Assembly (NCBI GenBank): GCA_003554585.1
Contig: PWGV01000025.1
Location: forward strand, 1 to 64,000
DNA from: Halobacteroidaceae bacterium
GTDB lineage: Bacteria > Bacillota > Halanaerobiia > B1SED10-174
Direction of reading: 5' to 3'
DNA: 64,000 bases
Positions 61,636-64,000 of this stretch are shown piece after piece. Positions within the stretch are counted from its first letter, which is position 1. Each line of letters opens with the position of its first letter. The notes under the pieces were generated by a model, which worked only from the letters and a program-made list of their open reading frames with translations, was not told the origin of the DNA and searched no databases. The position numbers and the translations under genes are program-made.

Positions 61636-62883
61636 ATGGAAGAAAATCTTAACGTCTATGAAATTGTTCAACAGCAGCTAGCAGTAGCGGCTCGGGAACT
61701 GGACTTGGATCCAGGAGTTCATGACCTATTAAAAGAACCGATGCGGGTTTTCACCTGCTCAGTCCCGGTAAGGATGGATGATGGTTCTGTAAAAGTTTTT
61801 ACTGGTTATCGCTGTCAGCATAATGATGCTCTAGGACCAACCAAAGGTGGACTTCGGTTCCATCCTGATGTTGCAATAGATGAAACAAAAGCCCTTGCTG
61901 CCTGGATGACCTTTAAATGTTCCCTTGTTGGAATACCATATGGTGGGGGAAAAGGTGGAGTCCAGGTTAATCCCAAAGAACTATCCCGCAGGGAAATCGA
62001 GAGACTGTCCCGTAACTTTATCCGTGCCCTTGCTCCAATAGTTGGTCCGGATAGAGACATTCCTGCCCCTGATGTTTATACCAACCCTCAGATAATGGCC
62101 TGGATGATGGACGAATACAGCCAGTTAAAAGGGGTAAACGTCCCCGGGCTATTGACCGGTAAGCCGATTATTCTGGGCGGTTCTGAGGGTCGGGAAGAAG
62201 CTACTGCACGGGGTTGTGTAATCGTGGTGCGCGAAGCTGCGAAAGCAATTGGCCTTGACCTTAACGGGGCTACGGTTGTAATTCAGGGTTATGGGAATGC
62301 AGGAAGTGCTGCCGGTCGCCTCTTAAAAGAGCTTGGAGCCAAGATAATTGCAGCCAACGACTCTTCAGGTGGAGTTCATAACCCCGATGGGTTTGATCCA
62401 ATTGAATTGAAAGAACATAAGGATCGGGTGGGCTCCGTAAAAGGTTTCCCCGGTTGTAACGAAATATCCAACAAGGACCTTTTAGAGCTAGAGTGTGATA
62501 TTCTGATTCCCGCAGCTCTGGAGAATGTTATTACTACCAAAAATGCTGCCAATATTAATGCCAAAATAATTGGGGAAGCAGCCAACGGACCGACAACTCC
62601 CAAAGCCGATGAAATCCTTGATGAAAGAGGAGTTCTGGTTCTTCCTGATATTCTGGCCAATGCCGGTGGAGTTACTGTCTCTTACTTTGAATGGGTCCAG
62701 AACCTGATGAATTTCTACTGGTCTGCTGAAGAAGTAAAAGAAAAACTGGAAAAAATAATGGTCAAAGCTTTTAAAAATGTATATAACGCCTACCTTGAAA
62801 ATGATGTTAACATGAGAATTACAGCATACATGGTTGCAATTAAACGCCTTGACGAAGCAATGCGAGTCAGGGGCTGGGTATAA
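61636..62883 (+). CDS. gdhA: Glutamate dehydrogenase (Glu/Leu/Phe/Val dehydrogenase family)
   Basis: GPTKGGLRFHPDV, MTFKCSLVGIPYGGGKGG, IQGYGNAGS. Confidence 0.94.
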   Translation: MEENLNVYEIVQQQLAVAARELDLDPGVHDLLKEPMRVFTCSVPVRMDDGSVKVFTGYRCQHNDALGPTKGGLRFHPDVAIDETKALAAWMTFKCSLVGIPYGGGKGGVQVNPKELSRREIERLSRNFIRALAPIVGPDRDIPAPDVYTNPQIMAWMMDEYSQLKGVNVPGLLTGKPIILGGSEGREEATARGCVIVVREAAKAIGLDLNGATVVIQGYGNAGSAAGRLLKELGAKIIAANDSSGGVHNPDGFDPIELKEHKDRVGSVKGFPGCNEISNKDLLELECDILIPAALENVITTKNAANINAKIIGEAANGPTTPKADEILDERGVLVLPDILANAGGVTVSYFEWVQNLMNFYWSAEEVKEKLEKIMVKAFKNVYNAYLENDVNMRITAYMVAIKRLDEAMRVRGWV

Positions 62884-62890
62884 GAATGAA

Positions 62891-62923
62891 AAGGGTCTTG
62901 ATTAACAATCAAGACCCTTTTTT
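62891..62923 (+). terminator. Terminator after gdhA
   Basis: aagggtcttgattaacaatcaagaccctt + T-run. Confidence 0.92.
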
Positions 62924-62925
62924 AG

Positions 62926-62954
62926 TTGACAGTTCAAAATACCTTGTATAAGAT
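62926..62954 (+). promoter_or_regulatory. Promoter upstream of sfsA
   Basis: TTGACA - 17 nt - TAAGAT. Confidence 0.65.
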
Positions 62955-63232
62955 AAATATAGGTGTTTTTAGGAAATAGATGAGGACTTTTTAATTTTAT
63001 TATTATTATGGGGGCAAGATGATAGAGGAGAACAACTTTTTTATTTCCCCCCAACCTCTGTAATCTGGGCCTAAAAACTTTCCCAGGTAATTACTGCTTT
63101 AACACATCATAAGTTTTTTTGATAGTTGGATTAAATACCTTTCCGAGAAATGACCTGCGGAATTTTTAATTTACTAAAAACTTTAAAAGGTTTTTTTCAG
63201 GGTTTTAAATAAAATGGAACAGAGGTAAAGAA

Positions 63233-63934
63233 ATGGAGTATAATAAATTAACCCCGGCAATATTGCTGGAAAGGGAAAACCGGTTTGTTGCGAAAGTAAG
63301 GGTAAGGGGGCAAACCCAACTAGCCCATGTCCCCAATACCGGTAGGCTTGAAGAACTAATGCAGCCGGGGACCAGAGTTTATTTAGAACCGATCCAGAAC
63401 AAACAAAGAAAAACTCTCTGGGACCTTGTTTTGGTCCGGGGACCAGAAAGCCTTGTTGCAGTGGATTCACGACTCTCAACCTCGCTATTCGCTGAAGCAC
63501 TTGATGGGGAAAGATTAACTGAATTTCAGGGAGCAAAAATAGAAAAAAAGGAAATTACTATTGGCAAAAGCAGGCTTGATTTTAAGCTGTGGTCTCCTGA
63601 GGGGCCGGTTTATGTTGAAGTTAAATCGGTTAACCTGGTCCAAGATGGTCGCGCCCTTTTCCCGGATGCCCCAACTGCAAGAGGAGCAAGACACATCGAT
63701 GAATTAATTGAAGTTCAGAATAACGGGGCGAGGGGGGCCTTGTTTTTTTCAGTGCAGAGAGAAGATGGAAATGTTTTTTCTCCGCACTATGAGATGGATC
63801 CCGTTTTTGGACGGAAAGTTGAAGAAGCATACAGGGCGGGGGTAATGGTCCTGGCCTACAGTTGTGAAATCAATATTCCCCAGATTATCCTGAAAAAAAG
63901 GCTCGAAGTAAAACTAAACAAAGTGGGTGATTAA
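63233..63934 (+). CDS. sfsA: SfsA family DNA/RNA nuclease-like protein
   Basis: ENRFVAKV, HVPNTGRLEELM, VEVKSVNLV, FPDAPTARGARHIDEL. Confidence 0.94.
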   Translation: MEYNKLTPAILLERENRFVAKVRVRGQTQLAHVPNTGRLEELMQPGTRVYLEPIQNKQRKTLWDLVLVRGPESLVAVDSRLSTSLFAEALDGERLTEFQGAKIEKKEITIGKSRLDFKLWSPEGPVYVEVKSVNLVQDGRALFPDAPTARGARHIDELIEVQNNGARGALFFSVQREDGNVFSPHYEMDPVFGRKVEEAYRAGVMVLAYSCEINIPQIILKKRLEVKLNKVGD

Positions 63935-64000
63935 ATGTCTTCCAATGGGAAATTCCTGTTTACCTCGGAATCGGTAACTGAAGGGCACCCGGATAAGATT
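63935..64000 (+). CDS. metK: S-adenosylmethionine synthetase, 5' end (partial, runs off window)
   Basis: Translated MSSNGKFLFTSESVTEGHPDKI, canonical MetK N-terminus. Confidence 0.95.
   Translation, partial: MSSNGKFLFTSESVTEGHPDKI

Overview
This is a chromosomal, housekeeping-rich window from a low-GC Firmicutes/Clostridia-type anaerobe (inferred from gene content and order). It runs from the 3' end of a 5S rRNA through: an ABC exporter; an FMN-riboswitch/ribU unit; a Fur-family regulator with a secreted beta-propeller protein; ddl and dinB; a full dcw cell-wall/division cluster (mraZ to ftsZ, with murA and no murB); nrdR; a pgeF/yggS/yggT/S4/divIVA/lspA/rluD block; a PyrR-regulated pyr operon (pyrR-pyrP-pyrC-pyrF-pyrK-pyrD-pyrE, without pyrB/carAB); fusA2-like; tldD/tldE; rqcH; yicC-remA-gmk-rpoZ-coaBC; and a metabolic cluster korDABC - methylmalonyl-CoA mutase (split) - meaB - epimerase - Na+-pumping methylmalonyl-CoA decarboxylase - gdhA. 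It ends with sfsA and the start of metK. I see no CRISPR array, phage, transposon or defence island, and no clearly new multi-gene system. The most interesting items are the contiguous glutamate-to-propionyl-CoA gene set, several cis-regulatory elements readable from sequence (MraZ box, PyrR attenuator, possible LexA site at dinB, a palindrome inside the ribU promoter, an unexplained structured leader before sfsA), a Fur/beta-propeller gene pair, a truncated YlmH-like S4 protein with no sepF, and a micro-ORF with a perfect Shine-Dalgarno upstream of gdhA. All assignments are by eye, with no database search.
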